NCBI GenBank assembly: GCA_004557385.1
Contig: SFEA01000001.1
Coordinates: 62,001 to 126,000, forward strand
Origin: Bacteroidales bacterium
Lineage (GTDB): Bacteria > Bacteroidota > Bacteroidia > Bacteroidales > Muribaculaceae
Reading direction: 5' to 3'
Length of the DNA: 64,000 nt
How positions within the stretch are numbered: position 1 is the stretch's first letter; every line of letters begins with the position of its first letter. Below the pieces are notes generated by a model. That model worked only from the letters and a program-made list of their open reading frames with translations. It did no database searches and was not told where the DNA came from. The translations under genes and the position numbers were made by a program. This document shows, in pieces, positions 1-7,968 of this stretch.

Positions 1-93
1 TGCTCAATAAAGCCTGTGAGCAGCTACGACTACGACGGCGGTGCAGCCGTTGTTGACGAAGGCTCGATGGTGGGCGAGTTCCAACCGCTGTAA
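1..93 (+). CDS. C-terminal end of an unidentified protein (cut by window edge)
   Basis: An open frame enters from the left edge and stops with TAA at 91-93, giving a 30-residue tail that ends in GEFQPL. Codon choice (many GAC, GGC, GTT) resembles the neighbouring genes, so it is probably the real end of a gene rather than noise. Nothing in the tail identifies a family; it is acidic and Gly/Val-rich with no transmembrane character. It converges on rpsP. The call rests only on the open frame running to the window edge. Confidence 0.45.
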   Translation, partial: CSIKPVSSYDYDGGAAVVDEGSMVGEFQPL

Positions 94-152
94 CCGCATA
101 TTCGATACGCCCCCTAAGCGGACGTTCTTTGTGTCAGCTGTGGGTTATCTCT

Positions 153-179
153 CGCAGAAAACGCAGAGCACGCATAGGG
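153..179. repeat. Short degenerate tandem array, period 9 bases
   Basis: Three units beginning CGCA start at 153, 162 and 171, exactly 9 bases apart; the first two share CGCAGA and the third is decayed. It lies in the non-coding stretch between the partial gene and the rpsP terminator. The 290-base gap from 94 to 383 holds only this array, the array at 246-281 and the terminator. Confidence 0.45.
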
Positions 180-245
180 GTGATTGGCTCACACAGATTA
201 ATTTGATTTATTAGATTTTCGCGGTATCAGTGATTTATTCGCGGA

Positions 246-281
246 GTCGGACTTGTCGGACATGTCAGACGGGTCAGACCG
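246..281. repeat. Four-copy tandem array of a 9-base unit (GTCRGACNN)
   Basis: Units start at 246, 255, 264 and 273 and read GTCGGACTT, GTCGGACAT, GTCAGACGG and GTCAGACCG. The first seven bases are conserved apart from one purine change and the last two vary. The array is intergenic and close to a second 9-base-period array at 153-179. It could be read in frame as S/D-rich peptide, but no supported gene covers it. Confidence 0.65.
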
Positions 282-320
282 GCATTTGCTTCTGCGGCGC
301 ATGCAGATGAGGGGGGGTAT

Positions 321-352
321 AAAAAAGTTGCACCCCGATTGGGATGCAACTT
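321..352 (-). terminator. Rho-independent terminator of rpsP
   Basis: A 12-base stem (325-336 with 341-352, one mismatch-type pair) and a four-base loop are followed on the minus strand by a run of six T (A on the plus strand, 321-326). It sits about 30 bases past the rpsP stop. Confidence 0.85.
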
Positions 353-383
353 GGTATTTTCGCTTAAAGAGTGAACTGAGCGA

Positions 384-920
384 TTATTCTGCTGGAGTTT
401 CAGCAGCTTCAGCTTCAGGAGCAGCTTCTTCAGCAGCCTTAGCAGCAGCTGCAGCAGCGAGTTCTGCCTTCTTCTTAGCTACGGCTTCAGCCTTAGCAGC
501 GTTCTTGGCAGTTTCTTCCTCGAGGCGAGCCTTAGCAGCGCTGCGCTTAGCGTCAGCCAAACCAACCTTGATGGCGTTGATTTTAGAGTCCTTAGCTTGC
601 TTCCAAGCGTCGAAACGCTTTTGTGCTTCTTCGGCAGAGAACGCACCCTTCTTAACGCCGCGTTGCAAGTGCTTCATGAGCATAACGCCTTCGCGAGAAA
701 GGATAGTGCGAACAGTGTCGGTAGGGATAGCACCGTTGTTAATCCAGTAAAGGGCTCTTTCGAAATTTAAACTGATTGTAGCAGGATTAGTGTTAGGATT
801 GTACGAGCCAATTCTTTCAATAAATTTACCATCGCGTGGCGCTCTGCTATCAGCGATTACAATTGGATAGAACGCATAGTTCTTGTGACCATGGCGTTGC
901 AATCTGATTTTTGTTGCCAT
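384..920 (-). CDS. rpsP: 30S ribosomal protein S16
   Basis: Small-subunit ribosomal protein that binds 16S rRNA and helps assemble the 30S subunit. The first 80 or so residues are a complete S16 domain: it starts MATKIRLQRHGHK, keeps the YPIVIADSRAPRDGKFIERIGSY-type core and the downstream PTDTV segment. Residues from about 90 to 178 form a low-complexity tail rich in Ala, Glu and Lys that ends in acidic, Ala-rich sequence. Most bacterial S16 proteins are only 80-90 residues; long tails of this kind are common in Bacteroidetes. It is a single-gene unit with its own consensus promoter at 1023-1053 and a strong terminator. No rimM or trmD follows, unlike the enterobacterial arrangement. The start ATG at 920 is well supported by the N-terminal motif. 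Confidence 0.97.
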   Translation of the reverse strand: MATKIRLQRHGHKNYAFYPIVIADSRAPRDGKFIERIGSYNPNTNPATISLNFERALYWINNGAIPTDTVRTILSREGVMLMKHLQRGVKKGAFSAEEAQKRFDAWKQAKDSKINAIKVGLADAKRSAAKARLEEETAKNAAKAEAVAKKKAELAAAAAAKAAEEAAPEAEAAETPAE

Positions 921-1022
921 TAAATAATGTAGTTTAAATTGTGATAATAATTAAAATTATTGTGCGGCTTACTCGAAGCCTATTGCCTCATGCGTGGGCG
1001 TAAGCTTTCGCATTTAGCGGTG

Positions 1023-1053
1023 CAAAGGTAGTAATAATTATTTTGTTATCAAA
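1023..1053 (-). promoter_or_regulatory. Bacteroidetes-type promoter of rpsP
   Basis: On the minus strand TTTG (1053-1050), a 19-base spacer and TACCTTTG (1030-1023) match the TTTG / TAnnTTTG consensus exactly. The predicted leader to the ATG at 920 is about 95 bases. Confidence 0.8.
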
Positions 1054-1113
1054 ATATTATGTGGCTGAAGTTCGAAAAAAATTGTTTGAAACACCAATTT
1101 CGCGAATAATCAC

Positions 1114-1121
1114 TATCTTTG
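1114..1121 (+). promoter_or_regulatory. -7 element of the tcdA promoter
   Basis: TATCTTTG matches TAnnTTTG and lies 27 bases before the tcdA ATG. A TTTG at 1085-1088 is 25 bases upstream, longer than the usual spacing, so only the -7 box is firm. Confidence 0.6.
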
Positions 1122-1148
1122 TAGACATGAGACATCAAAAAGCATAAG

Positions 1149-1949
1149 ATGGAAGAGAAAGTGGTAAGCAAAGAAGATGCCATATACAACCGCAGCGAGC
1201 GACTGCTGGGCAGGGATATGGTGGAAGCGATGCACTCATGCCGAGTGATTGTGTTCGGCGTTGGCGGCGTAGGCAGCTGGTGCGCCGAAGGATTGGTACG
1301 CTCGGGCGTGACCCACATCACCATAGTTGACAGCGACACGGTGTGCATCACCAACATCAACCGCCAGCTAATGGCTACGAGCGAGAACATCGGCGCCGTT
1401 AAGGTGGATGAGCTGAAGCGCAGGTTGCTTGCCATCAATCCGCAAGCCGAAGTGATTGCCATAAACGGTGTGTACAACGAGCAGACGTCGGCAGAGTTTG
1501 CACTCGACACCTACGACTATGTGATTGACTGCATCGACAGCTTGAAGGACAAAGCCAGCCTGCTGGTGAATGCCAGCCGAAGCGGCGCACGGGTGTACTC
1601 GTCGATGGGCGCGGCTCTGAAGCTCGACCCCACGAAGGTGGCAGTGGCAGAGTTTTGGAAGGTGAAAGGCTGTCCGCTTGCCCGGGCGTTGCGCAAGAAG
1701 TTTAAAGCCAGTGGCGTGTATCCGCGAGGCAAGGTGATGTGCGTCTACAGCGACGAACTGCTTGAAAACCGCGGTTGCAGCATGGAGTGTGAGCAGTGCC
1801 CCACACGATGCCCGAAAGCCGATGCCGACGATGTAGGACCAGGATTTGTGAAAGGGCAGGTGAACGGTTCGCTTGTGCATATCACAGCAATCTTTGGCTT
1901 TCATCTGTCGGGGATGGTGATAATGGATTTGAAAAAAAGATTGAAATAA
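1149..1949 (+). CDS. tcdA: tRNA threonylcarbamoyladenosine dehydratase (ThiF/E1-like)
   Basis: Cytoplasmic ATP-dependent enzyme that cyclises the t6A base at tRNA position 37 to ct6A. The 266-residue protein is of normal family length. An early R-x-x-R-L-L-G segment is followed by the nucleotide-binding GVGGVGSW motif near residues 38-45, a D-x-D segment at the end of the second strand, and the NINRQL segment typical of the ThiF fold. The C-terminal third holds a cysteine cluster (C-x3-C-x2-C-x3-C). It carries its own -7 box and stands alone between convergent rpsP and the OmpA-type gene. MoeB and ThiF are alternatives, but the NINRQL context, the length and the lack of a sulfur-carrier partner favour TcdA. 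Confidence 0.93.
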   Translation: MEEKVVSKEDAIYNRSERLLGRDMVEAMHSCRVIVFGVGGVGSWCAEGLVRSGVTHITIVDSDTVCITNINRQLMATSENIGAVKVDELKRRLLAINPQAEVIAINGVYNEQTSAEFALDTYDYVIDCIDSLKDKASLLVNASRSGARVYSSMGAALKLDPTKVAVAEFWKVKGCPLARALRKKFKASGVYPRGKVMCVYSDELLENRGCSMECEQCPTRCPKADADDVGPGFVKGQVNGSLVHITAIFGFHLSGMVIMDLKKRLK

Positions 1950-2097
1950 ACCGCATTTGGTGGTCGAAAATGGCGCATTAGTATTCAAAAATGCGGTAAT
2001 GGCAAATGGTTTAGCAATAAGCAGTTAAACTTATTGGACCGGCTAAGGTCAAAACAAACAAAAGAAGAGAAAAATAAAGACGGAAAGGGAATTGACG

Positions 2098-2823
2098 ATG
2101 AAGACTTTATTTAGAAATATCGTAATAGCATTGGCATGCACATCGATGATGACAAGTTGCGCAATGTGGAACAACGAGACAAACGGAGCAGTGTTAGGCG
2201 GACTTGGCGGCGCATTGCTTGGCGGCGCATTAGGCGAAGCACTTGGCGGACATCACGGCAGCCATATTGGTTCGGAAGTGGGAGCGATAATCGGTTCGCA
2301 GGCAGGCGCAGCAGCCGGACGTGAGCAAGACCGCAGAGAAGCCTACGAATATTACTACGGCAACTCGGGCAGCACATCGAACCGCAACTCGGGCAGCACC
2401 TCAAACCGCAACGATGGCTATTACAGCGACTACTCGGAAAACTATCAAAGCCAAAACAGCTACTACGACGAAGAATCGGGGTTGACCTACGTGAGAATGA
2501 ACAGCGACGGCGACATCACCTTCGAGTCGGGCAGCAGCAAGCTGGGCTACAGCACCACAAACGCGCTGAACAACATAGTGAGGAAGCTGAAGAGATGCAA
2601 CAACGACATATATCTTTACGGCAGCACCGATTCGCGCGAGCGTAATGCCAAGCAGCTGTCGAAGTCGAGAGCCAACGCCGTGGCTAATTATCTGATAAGC
2701 AAAGGTGTGAACCAACGCCGCATCCACATAGTGGCATTGGGCAGCGACAGCCCCATAGGCAACAACAACACCGAACGTGGCCGTCAGCTGAACCGCAGTG
2801 TAGAGGTGTTTATTGTGAAATAA
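2098..2823 (+). CDS. OmpA-family lipoprotein with glycine-zipper segment
   Basis: Predicted outer-membrane lipoprotein that would bind peptidoglycan through its OmpA domain. An N-terminal signal with lipobox TSC places the lipidated Cys near residue 20. A Gly/Ala-rich glycine zipper (about residues 30-70) is followed by a Ser/Asn/Tyr-rich linker carrying a tandem 8-residue repeat (NSGSTSNR twice) and a C-terminal OmpA domain (about 140-241). That domain has the TDSRERNAKQLSKSRA and N-R-x-V-E-V segments that contact the peptide stem. The chosen start is ATG at 2098: a TTG two codons upstream is in frame, but the ATG gives a compact signal peptide. It is similar in architecture to glycine-zipper/OmpA lipoproteins such as YiaD. 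It is monocistronic with its own terminator. Confidence 0.88.
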   Translation: MKTLFRNIVIALACTSMMTSCAMWNNETNGAVLGGLGGALLGGALGEALGGHHGSHIGSEVGAIIGSQAGAAAGREQDRREAYEYYYGNSGSTSNRNSGSTSNRNDGYYSDYSENYQSQNSYYDEESGLTYVRMNSDGDITFESGSSKLGYSTTNALNNIVRKLKRCNNDIYLYGSTDSRERNAKQLSKSRANAVANYLISKGVNQRRIHIVALGSDSPIGNNNTERGRQLNRSVEVFIVK

Positions 2824-2844
2824 TCAAGAATTTATATAATGTAT

Positions 2845-2881
2845 AGGCAGAGCCGGTGGTGCATCGGCTCGCCTTTTTTTT
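2845..2881 (+). terminator. Rho-independent terminator of the OmpA-family gene
   Basis: AGGC and GAGCCG (2845-2855, with one bulged A) pair with CGGCTC and GCCT (2865-2874), followed by seven or more T. It begins 22 bases after the stop codon. Confidence 0.85.
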
Positions 2882-2892
2882 GTGCGGCGAAA

Positions 2893-2924
2893 TTTGTTGC
2901 GGAAGTGAATTTTTTGTACTTTTA
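2893..2924 (+). promoter_or_regulatory. Promoter of the amidase-HD gene pair
   Basis: TTTG (2893-2896), a 20-base spacer and TACTTTTA (2917-2924, one mismatch to TAnnTTTG). The -7 box ends only 8 bases before the ATG at 2933, which implies a leader of a few bases at most. Confidence 0.65.
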
Positions 2925-2932
2925 CTGATGTT

Positions 2933-4114
2933 ATGAAAAAGTTGTTAGCTATACTTGCAGCCGGGGCGTTGGTGACGCTGCCGGCGGCATCGAAAGGCCT
3001 TGAAGGCAAAGTGATTTATGTGAACGCCGGACACGGCGGATGGACCACAGGCGACCGTCCGACGCCGACCATCAACTACGAGTATATGGACACGCTGGGC
3101 TTTTTTGAGTCGAAAACCAATTTGTGGAAAGCCCTTGAGTTGCAGAAAAAGCTTGAAGCCGACGGTGCAAAGGTGATAATGAGCCGCACACGCAACGGCA
3201 TTGTCACCCGCGACCTGATTGAGCGTGGCATAGTGAACGAAAACTCGCCACACGGCACGATGGAAGGCTCAGCCACCAACCGCGACCGAGCCGAAATGGA
3301 TGCCGACGAAAACGGGCAGCAACAGATTGTGGGGTTGGAACGAATTGCTTGCCAGGTGGATTCGCTGCGTCCCGACTATTTCATTTCGCTGCACAGCAAC
3401 GCCCATAAACGCGGCAGCACGGTGAATTACCTTGTGATTCTGTTCCGTGGCGAAACCGGTAAGGCATATCAAGAAGGCAGCGACGAAATGGCACGCGTGG
3501 CATATCCTTACATCTGGGATAACCCGTTGAGCTATTGGAGCAGTTATTCTCCCGAGAAACCGCTGGTGGTGGGCGACATCACCTTTATGGGCGGAACACC
3601 TCCCGGAAAGCCTAACCGCATAGGCGTAAACGGCTATTATGCCGTGCTGAAGCATCGTGTGCCGGGCTATTTGGTTGAAGGCTCGTTTCACACCTACGAC
3701 CCCGAGCGTCAGCGCTTGCTCAACCGCGACTATTGCCGCATGGAAGGCGTGCGCTACTATCGCGGCATCAGAGCCTACTATAAAGGTAAGCCCGAAAAAA
3801 CCGGTTATATTGTTGGCGCTGTGAAAGACGAGGCTGAGAAGATGAACCATCCGCGCTTCAGTTACAAGGAAGGCACCGATGACCAATGGAAGCCAATCAA
3901 CCATGCGATGGTGTATCTCACCGACATGAAGGGCCGTCCGTTGCGCGCCTATTGCACCGACCAGGACTGGAACGGCGTGTTTGTGTTCGACAACCTGAAG
4001 CCCGGCAAATATAAACTGCGCTACGAGGCTTACGGCTATGTAACCAAAACCGAAACAGTGAAGGTGACAGCCGACAAGACCACATATTTGCTGCCAAAAC
4101 TTACGAAGAAATAA
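2933..4114 (+). CDS. Secreted N-acetylmuramoyl-L-alanine amidase with C-terminal carboxypeptidase-regulatory-like domain
   Basis: Predicted zinc hydrolase that cuts the amide bond between N-acetylmuramic acid and the stem peptide in the periplasm. A signal peptide (about residues 1-20) precedes an Amidase_3 domain (about 25-270). Visible zinc-site residues are His in NAGHGG, Glu in FFESKTN and His in ISLHSNAH; the catalytic Glu is in YLVEGSFH. The domain carries unusually long insertions. A beta-rich tail (about 300-393) with the LKPGKYKLRYEAYGY pattern resembles carboxypeptidase-regulatory folds, likely for surface or wall binding. The gene downstream starts 18 bases after the stop, so they are probably co-transcribed. 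The second amidase at 52917 has an SPOR-like tail instead, which suggests different targeting. Confidence 0.85.
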   Translation: MKKLLAILAAGALVTLPAASKGLEGKVIYVNAGHGGWTTGDRPTPTINYEYMDTLGFFESKTNLWKALELQKKLEADGAKVIMSRTRNGIVTRDLIERGIVNENSPHGTMEGSATNRDRAEMDADENGQQQIVGLERIACQVDSLRPDYFISLHSNAHKRGSTVNYLVILFRGETGKAYQEGSDEMARVAYPYIWDNPLSYWSSYSPEKPLVVGDITFMGGTPPGKPNRIGVNGYYAVLKHRVPGYLVEGSFHTYDPERQRLLNRDYCRMEGVRYYRGIRAYYKGKPEKTGYIVGAVKDEAEKMNHPRFSYKEGTDDQWKPINHAMVYLTDMKGRPLRAYCTDQDWNGVFVFDNLKPGKYKLRYEAYGYVTKTETVKVTADKTTYLLPKLTKK

Positions 4115-4132
4115 AATACAAGAAATATAGAT

Positions 4133-4765
4133 ATGGAAATTGACGTAAAAGCAAATAAAGAGGAGTTTATTGAACTGCTTCGCAGCACCGAGCGCGAAGG
4201 CGTTGACGACGTGATTGAAGAACTTGAAGCGCTTGGCTTCTTCACTGCGCCTGCATCGTGCTCGCAGCACCTCAACACCGAGGGCGGACTTGTGGAGCAC
4301 TCGCTGAATGTGTGCAAGGTGGGGCTTATGCTGCGCAAGCAGATGAACGAACTCGAGCCGGGATTGGAAAACGAAGTGCCCGAGGACCGTGTGAAAATAG
4401 CTTGCCTGCTGCACGACGTATGCAAGTCGGACATTTACTTTCGCACTGTGAAGAAGCGCAAAACCAGCATCGGCACGTGGGAAGACTGCGAAGGATATAA
4501 AATCAGTTATAAGAATTTTCCGATGGGACACGGCGAGAAGTCGGTGATAATGCTCATGGGCATGGGTTTGGCGATGTACGACGACGAGATGCTTGCCATT
4601 CGATGGCACATGGGCGCGTGGGACTTGCCAATGCAAAGCTCCGAGGCATGCAAGAACATCGACGTGGCGCGCAAGCAGTATCCGCTGTGCACCCTTGTGC
4701 AGTGTGCCGATACACTGGCAGCCGGCATTATGGAGCGTAAGGGCGAGACTCTCGACGACCTGTAA
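4133..4765 (+). CDS. HD-domain metal-dependent phosphohydrolase, function unknown
   Basis: A 210-residue cytoplasmic protein with the HD-superfamily metal site: His in GGLVEHSLNV (residue 56), His-Asp in CLLHDVCKSD (94-95), and later His residues in the FPMGHGEKS and IRWHMGAW segments. The arrangement resembles the HD part of YhaM-type 3'-5' exonucleases and phage-like HD hydrolases, but no OB-fold or nuclease domain is attached. The substrate cannot be inferred. It follows the amidase gene by 18 bases with no promoter visible between them, so translation from the same transcript is likely. The link to cell-wall turnover is positional only. Confidence 0.75.
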   Translation: MEIDVKANKEEFIELLRSTEREGVDDVIEELEALGFFTAPASCSQHLNTEGGLVEHSLNVCKVGLMLRKQMNELEPGLENEVPEDRVKIACLLHDVCKSDIYFRTVKKRKTSIGTWEDCEGYKISYKNFPMGHGEKSVIMLMGMGLAMYDDEMLAIRWHMGAWDLPMQSSEACKNIDVARKQYPLCTLVQCADTLAAGIMERKGETLDDL

Positions 4766-4787
4766 ACTCCGTTTTTTTATATTGAAA

Positions 4788-4819
4788 ATGGGCTGAAACC
4801 ATTCGCGGTTTCAGCCCAT
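4788..4819. terminator. Bidirectional-type terminator between the HD gene and beta-galactosidase
   Basis: A perfect 13-base stem (4788-4800 with 4807-4819) with a six-base loop lies between two convergent genes. The minus-strand side continues with a TTTT run, and the plus side is AT-rich. Confidence 0.8.
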
Positions 4820-4846
4820 AATATTTATGTCAATATCACATCGGAG

Positions 4847-7800
4847 TTATCGCAGAGGCGAGATGAGGAATGTGAATGAGCGGTCCTTGTAGTGGAGCAG
4901 GTATTCATCCAATGGCACATGACCCCAGCTTGTGACGCAACCCAGACCCATGTGCTCGCTGTCGATGAGCAGGTTGGTGTAGTCAATCGGTTCAACTTCG
5001 GGGAAGTGAGCGTTACGCTTTTCGTCGCCTTCATCGAGCGATTCAATAGAGTAGTGAAGCGCCGAAGCATAGAACGGAGCGTCGGCAACAATCATGATGC
5101 CCTTGCCGCCCTTGTTGGTTTGCTTCCACCAGCGCATGTCGCTCTTTGTTCCGGTTTCTTGCGGACGGATGTAAGGATAAGCCTGTTCGTCGGCAGTTTG
5201 GTTGTAGATGCCAAGGAAAGTGGAGTTTTTGCGGTCGATGTAGTTTTCGATAGGTCCGCGGCCATAGAAGCGGCTGTATTCCATCTTAGCAGGCATAGGC
5301 AATTGCATGCCAAAGCGATACATATCGGGTACTTTTGCGCCCTCGGTGGTGTGCATGGCTTGAGTAACCTTAATTTCGCCCTTGCCGTTGATGGCATAGG
5401 TGAGAGTGAGGGTAGCGTTCACTTCAGGCATCTCGTAGTTTGCAGTGACGTTTACAATTCCGTTTGCAGCTTCAGCCTTGAGCTTTTCGGTGAGCTTGAT
5501 TGTTGGGTTCTTCCACACCTTATAAAGCTTTTGCAGACCAGCACCGTAGTCGTTGTCGGTGCCGGCACGCCAGAAGTTAGGAGTGAGTTGGTGACCATCT
5601 TCCAAGATGTTGCGGCCTGCCACGTTGTAAACAGTGAGGTAGCCGTTGGCGCGAGAGAATTCGATGTTGAAATCGGCGCCCTTGATGATGAGGTAGTTCC
5701 AGTCGTTTTCGATGAGTTCAGGAGCTTCGCCACATGCAACGAGTTCAACCGGTTGCGGCTTGTAGGCTTGCACGGTGTGTTGCTGACGGGCAATCACCTG
5801 ACCGGCGCTGATGAGTTGGGCAGCGTTTTTCTGCACAAACTCGATGTTGAGCAGCACTTCCTTGCATTTGCACACCTTGTTGAGGTCGTAAGGCAGAGTG
5901 AATTCAGCCTTGGCTTGCGGAGCCACCTTGAGGTTGTCGATGATGCCCGACTGAATTGCTTCGCCGCCAGCCATCAATGTCCATTGCATGCGATAGTTAG
6001 AGAGGTCGACGAAGAAGTTTTCGTTGTATACCGAAATCTTGCCAGCCTTCAGGTCGACAGGAGTCGTCCAGATGTTTTGGTAGATGTAGCCCACCTCGTC
6101 CATGTGCGGGTTAGGCACGCGGTCGGGGCTAATCAAACCGTTGTCGTTGAAGTTGCCGTCAGAGCCGTCGTAAGGGTTATAGTCGCCGCCGTATTTGTAG
6201 ATTTCAACGCCGTTCTTGCCTTTTCCGCGGAGGCTTTGGTCGACAAAGTCCCAAATGAAGCCGCCTTGATACTTAGGATATTTGCGAACGAGGTCCCAAT
6301 ACTCTTTGAAACCGCCTTGCGAGTTGCCCATTGCGTGAGCGTATTCGCATTGAATGAGCGGGCGAGTCTTGGTGTCGTCCTCGCAGTAGTTTTTGCAAGA
6401 ATTGTAGTCGTAGTACATCGGGCAGAAAATGTCGGAGTGAGGGTCCATTTCGGCGCGCTCATATTGAGTGGCGCGGCTTGGATCCTCAGCCTTCACCCAG
6501 TCGTAGCAAGCCTTGAAGTTGTCGCCAAAACCGGCTTCGTTGCCCAGCGACCAGAAGATGATTGACGGGTGATTGAAGCTGCGTTGCACTTGGCGCATGT
6601 TGCGTTCGAGGTGAGCCTTTTTGAACGAAGCGTTTTGTGCAAGAGTTTCTTTGCCGTAGCCCATACCGTGCGATTCAATGTTAGCTTCGGCAACGAGATA
6701 GATGCCGTAGCGGTCGCAAAGCTCATACCACTGGTTGTCGTCGGGGTAGTGGCAAGTGCGCACGGCGTTGATGTTGTATTTCTTCATGATTTGGATGTCC
6801 TGAATCATGCGTTCGCGAGTGACGTAGTAACCGCCGTCAGGGTCCATCTCGTGACGGTCAGCACCCTTGAACAGCACCGGTTGCCCGTTCACAAGAATTT
6901 GCGAGTTTTTCAGCTCGATTTTGCGGAAACCCACTTTCACAGGAATCACTTCAACCACGCTGTTGCCGTTTTTAACGGTGAAAGTGGCAGTGTAAAGGTA
7001 AGGCGATTCGGCGCTCCACTTGTGAGGATTGTCAACGCTGAGCGAGTGAGTTCCCTTGCCGCAGTTTTGCAGCGAAGCCACTTGCTTGCCGGTGCAGTCG
7101 GTGAGAGCAACGTCAACTTTGGCTGCGCCGGTGGTCGAAAGCTCAATCTTGAGCGAACCGTTTTGGTAGTTGGCGTCGAGGTCAGGCGTGATGCGCACAT
7201 CGTCGAGCTTCACGCGTTTGTTGCGGGTGTAGAGGTAGCAGTCGCGAGCAACACCCGAAAGGCGCCAGAAGTCTTGGTCCTCGAGGTACGAGCCGTCGCA
7301 CCAGCGGAACGATTGAAACGCAATCAGGTTTTTGCCTGGTTTAAGGTAAGGAGTAAGGTCGAATTCGGCTTCGAGTTTGCTGTCCTCGCTATATCCCACA
7401 AATTTGCCGTTCACCCAAAGATAGATGTTTGAAGTAACCGAGCCAAAGTGAGCAATGATTTGCTTGCCCGACCATCCTTCGGGGATGGTGATAGTGCGGC
7501 GATAGCTGCCCACGTGGTTGTTTTGAGTAGGCACCATAGGCGGATTGTTGCGGAATTGGTTGCACCAAGCATATCCAACGTTTTTATAAACGGGGTCGCC
7601 GTAGCCGTTAAGTTCCCAGATTCCTGGCACAGGCATGGTAGCCCAGCCCTTGTCGTTGAAGTCGACGCGATAGAAGTCGGTTGGACGCATATCGCAGTCC
7701 TTCACCCAGTTGAATTTCCAAATGCCGTTGAGCGACAAGAAGTTCTCGGATTTCTCGCGGATTCCGGCTTCGGCTTTTTGTGCATTTTCGTAGGCGAAAT

Positions 7801-7936
7801 AGTTGGTGTGCATTGGCAACCTGTTCACTTGGTTGAGTTCGGGGTCCTGCCATTCCTTGAAAGTCTGAGCGCCTGCGCCCAATGAGAGCAATAACGCGCA
7901 AGGCAGAATCGAGGCTTTGAATAGTGTTTTAATCAT
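4847..7936 (-). CDS. lacZ: Secreted beta-galactosidase, glycoside hydrolase family 2
   Basis: Hydrolyses terminal beta-D-galactosyl residues. The signal peptide (MIKTLFKASI... ending AGAQ, about residue 24) sends it to the periplasm or surface, unlike cytoplasmic E. coli LacZ. The order is the sugar-binding domain (about 50-240), immunoglobulin-like domain (240-345), TIM barrel (345-640), and further beta domains with the C-terminal Bgal_small_N fold (about 750-1029). The acid/base Glu is in LGNEAG (residue 467) and the nucleophile Glu in QCEYAHAMGN (residue 531). Length 1029 is typical. The start at 7936 is chosen over in-frame upstream ATGs because it begins exactly at the signal peptide. 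The gene for an unknown membrane protein ends 32 bases upstream on the same strand. No SusC/SusD pair or sugar regulator is adjacent. Confidence 0.95.
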   Translation of the reverse strand: MIKTLFKASILPCALLLSLGAGAQTFKEWQDPELNQVNRLPMHTNYFAYENAQKAEAGIREKSENFLSLNGIWKFNWVKDCDMRPTDFYRVDFNDKGWATMPVPGIWELNGYGDPVYKNVGYAWCNQFRNNPPMVPTQNNHVGSYRRTITIPEGWSGKQIIAHFGSVTSNIYLWVNGKFVGYSEDSKLEAEFDLTPYLKPGKNLIAFQSFRWCDGSYLEDQDFWRLSGVARDCYLYTRNKRVKLDDVRITPDLDANYQNGSLKIELSTTGAAKVDVALTDCTGKQVASLQNCGKGTHSLSVDNPHKWSAESPYLYTATFTVKNGNSVVEVIPVKVGFRKIELKNSQILVNGQPVLFKGADRHEMDPDGGYYVTRERMIQDIQIMKKYNINAVRTCHYPDDNQWYELCDRYGIYLVAEANIESHGMGYGKETLAQNASFKKAHLERNMRQVQRSFNHPSIIFWSLGNEAGFGDNFKACYDWVKAEDPSRATQYERAEMDPHSDIFCPMYYDYNSCKNYCEDDTKTRPLIQCEYAHAMGNSQGGFKEYWDLVRKYPKYQGGFIWDFVDQSLRGKGKNGVEIYKYGGDYNPYDGSDGNFNDNGLISPDRVPNPHMDEVGYIYQNIWTTPVDLKAGKISVYNENFFVDLSNYRMQWTLMAGGEAIQSGIIDNLKVAPQAKAEFTLPYDLNKVCKCKEVLLNIEFVQKNAAQLISAGQVIARQQHTVQAYKPQPVELVACGEAPELIENDWNYLIIKGADFNIEFSRANGYLTVYNVAGRNILEDGHQLTPNFWRAGTDNDYGAGLQKLYKVWKNPTIKLTEKLKAEAANGIVNVTANYEMPEVNATLTLTYAINGKGEIKVTQAMHTTEGAKVPDMYRFGMQLPMPAKMEYSRFYGRGPIENYIDRKNSTFLGIYNQTADEQAYPYIRPQETGTKSDMRWWKQTNKGGKGIMIVADAPFYASALHYSIESLDEGDEKRNAHFPEVEPIDYTNLLIDSEHMGLGCVTSWGHVPLDEYLLHYKDRSFTFLISPLR

Positions 7937-7968
7937 AAAAAAGTTTGGTTTAGTGTAATTGAATTTTG

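Noticed and set aside
253..750. Open frame of 165 codons on the plus strand opposite rpsP
   Set aside because: It is the reverse-strand shadow of the Ala-rich S16 tail and is made of Ala/Ser runs; rpsP on the other strand is firm.
3269..4636. Long open frame of 455 codons on the minus strand across the amidase and HD genes
   Set aside because: Antisense to two supported genes; composition is His/Leu/Ala-rich without any recognisable domain.
4892..6565. Long open frame of 557 codons on the plus strand inside beta-galactosidase
   Set aside because: Antisense to a well-supported GH2 gene; Val/Phe-rich composition is typical of a codon-bias shadow.
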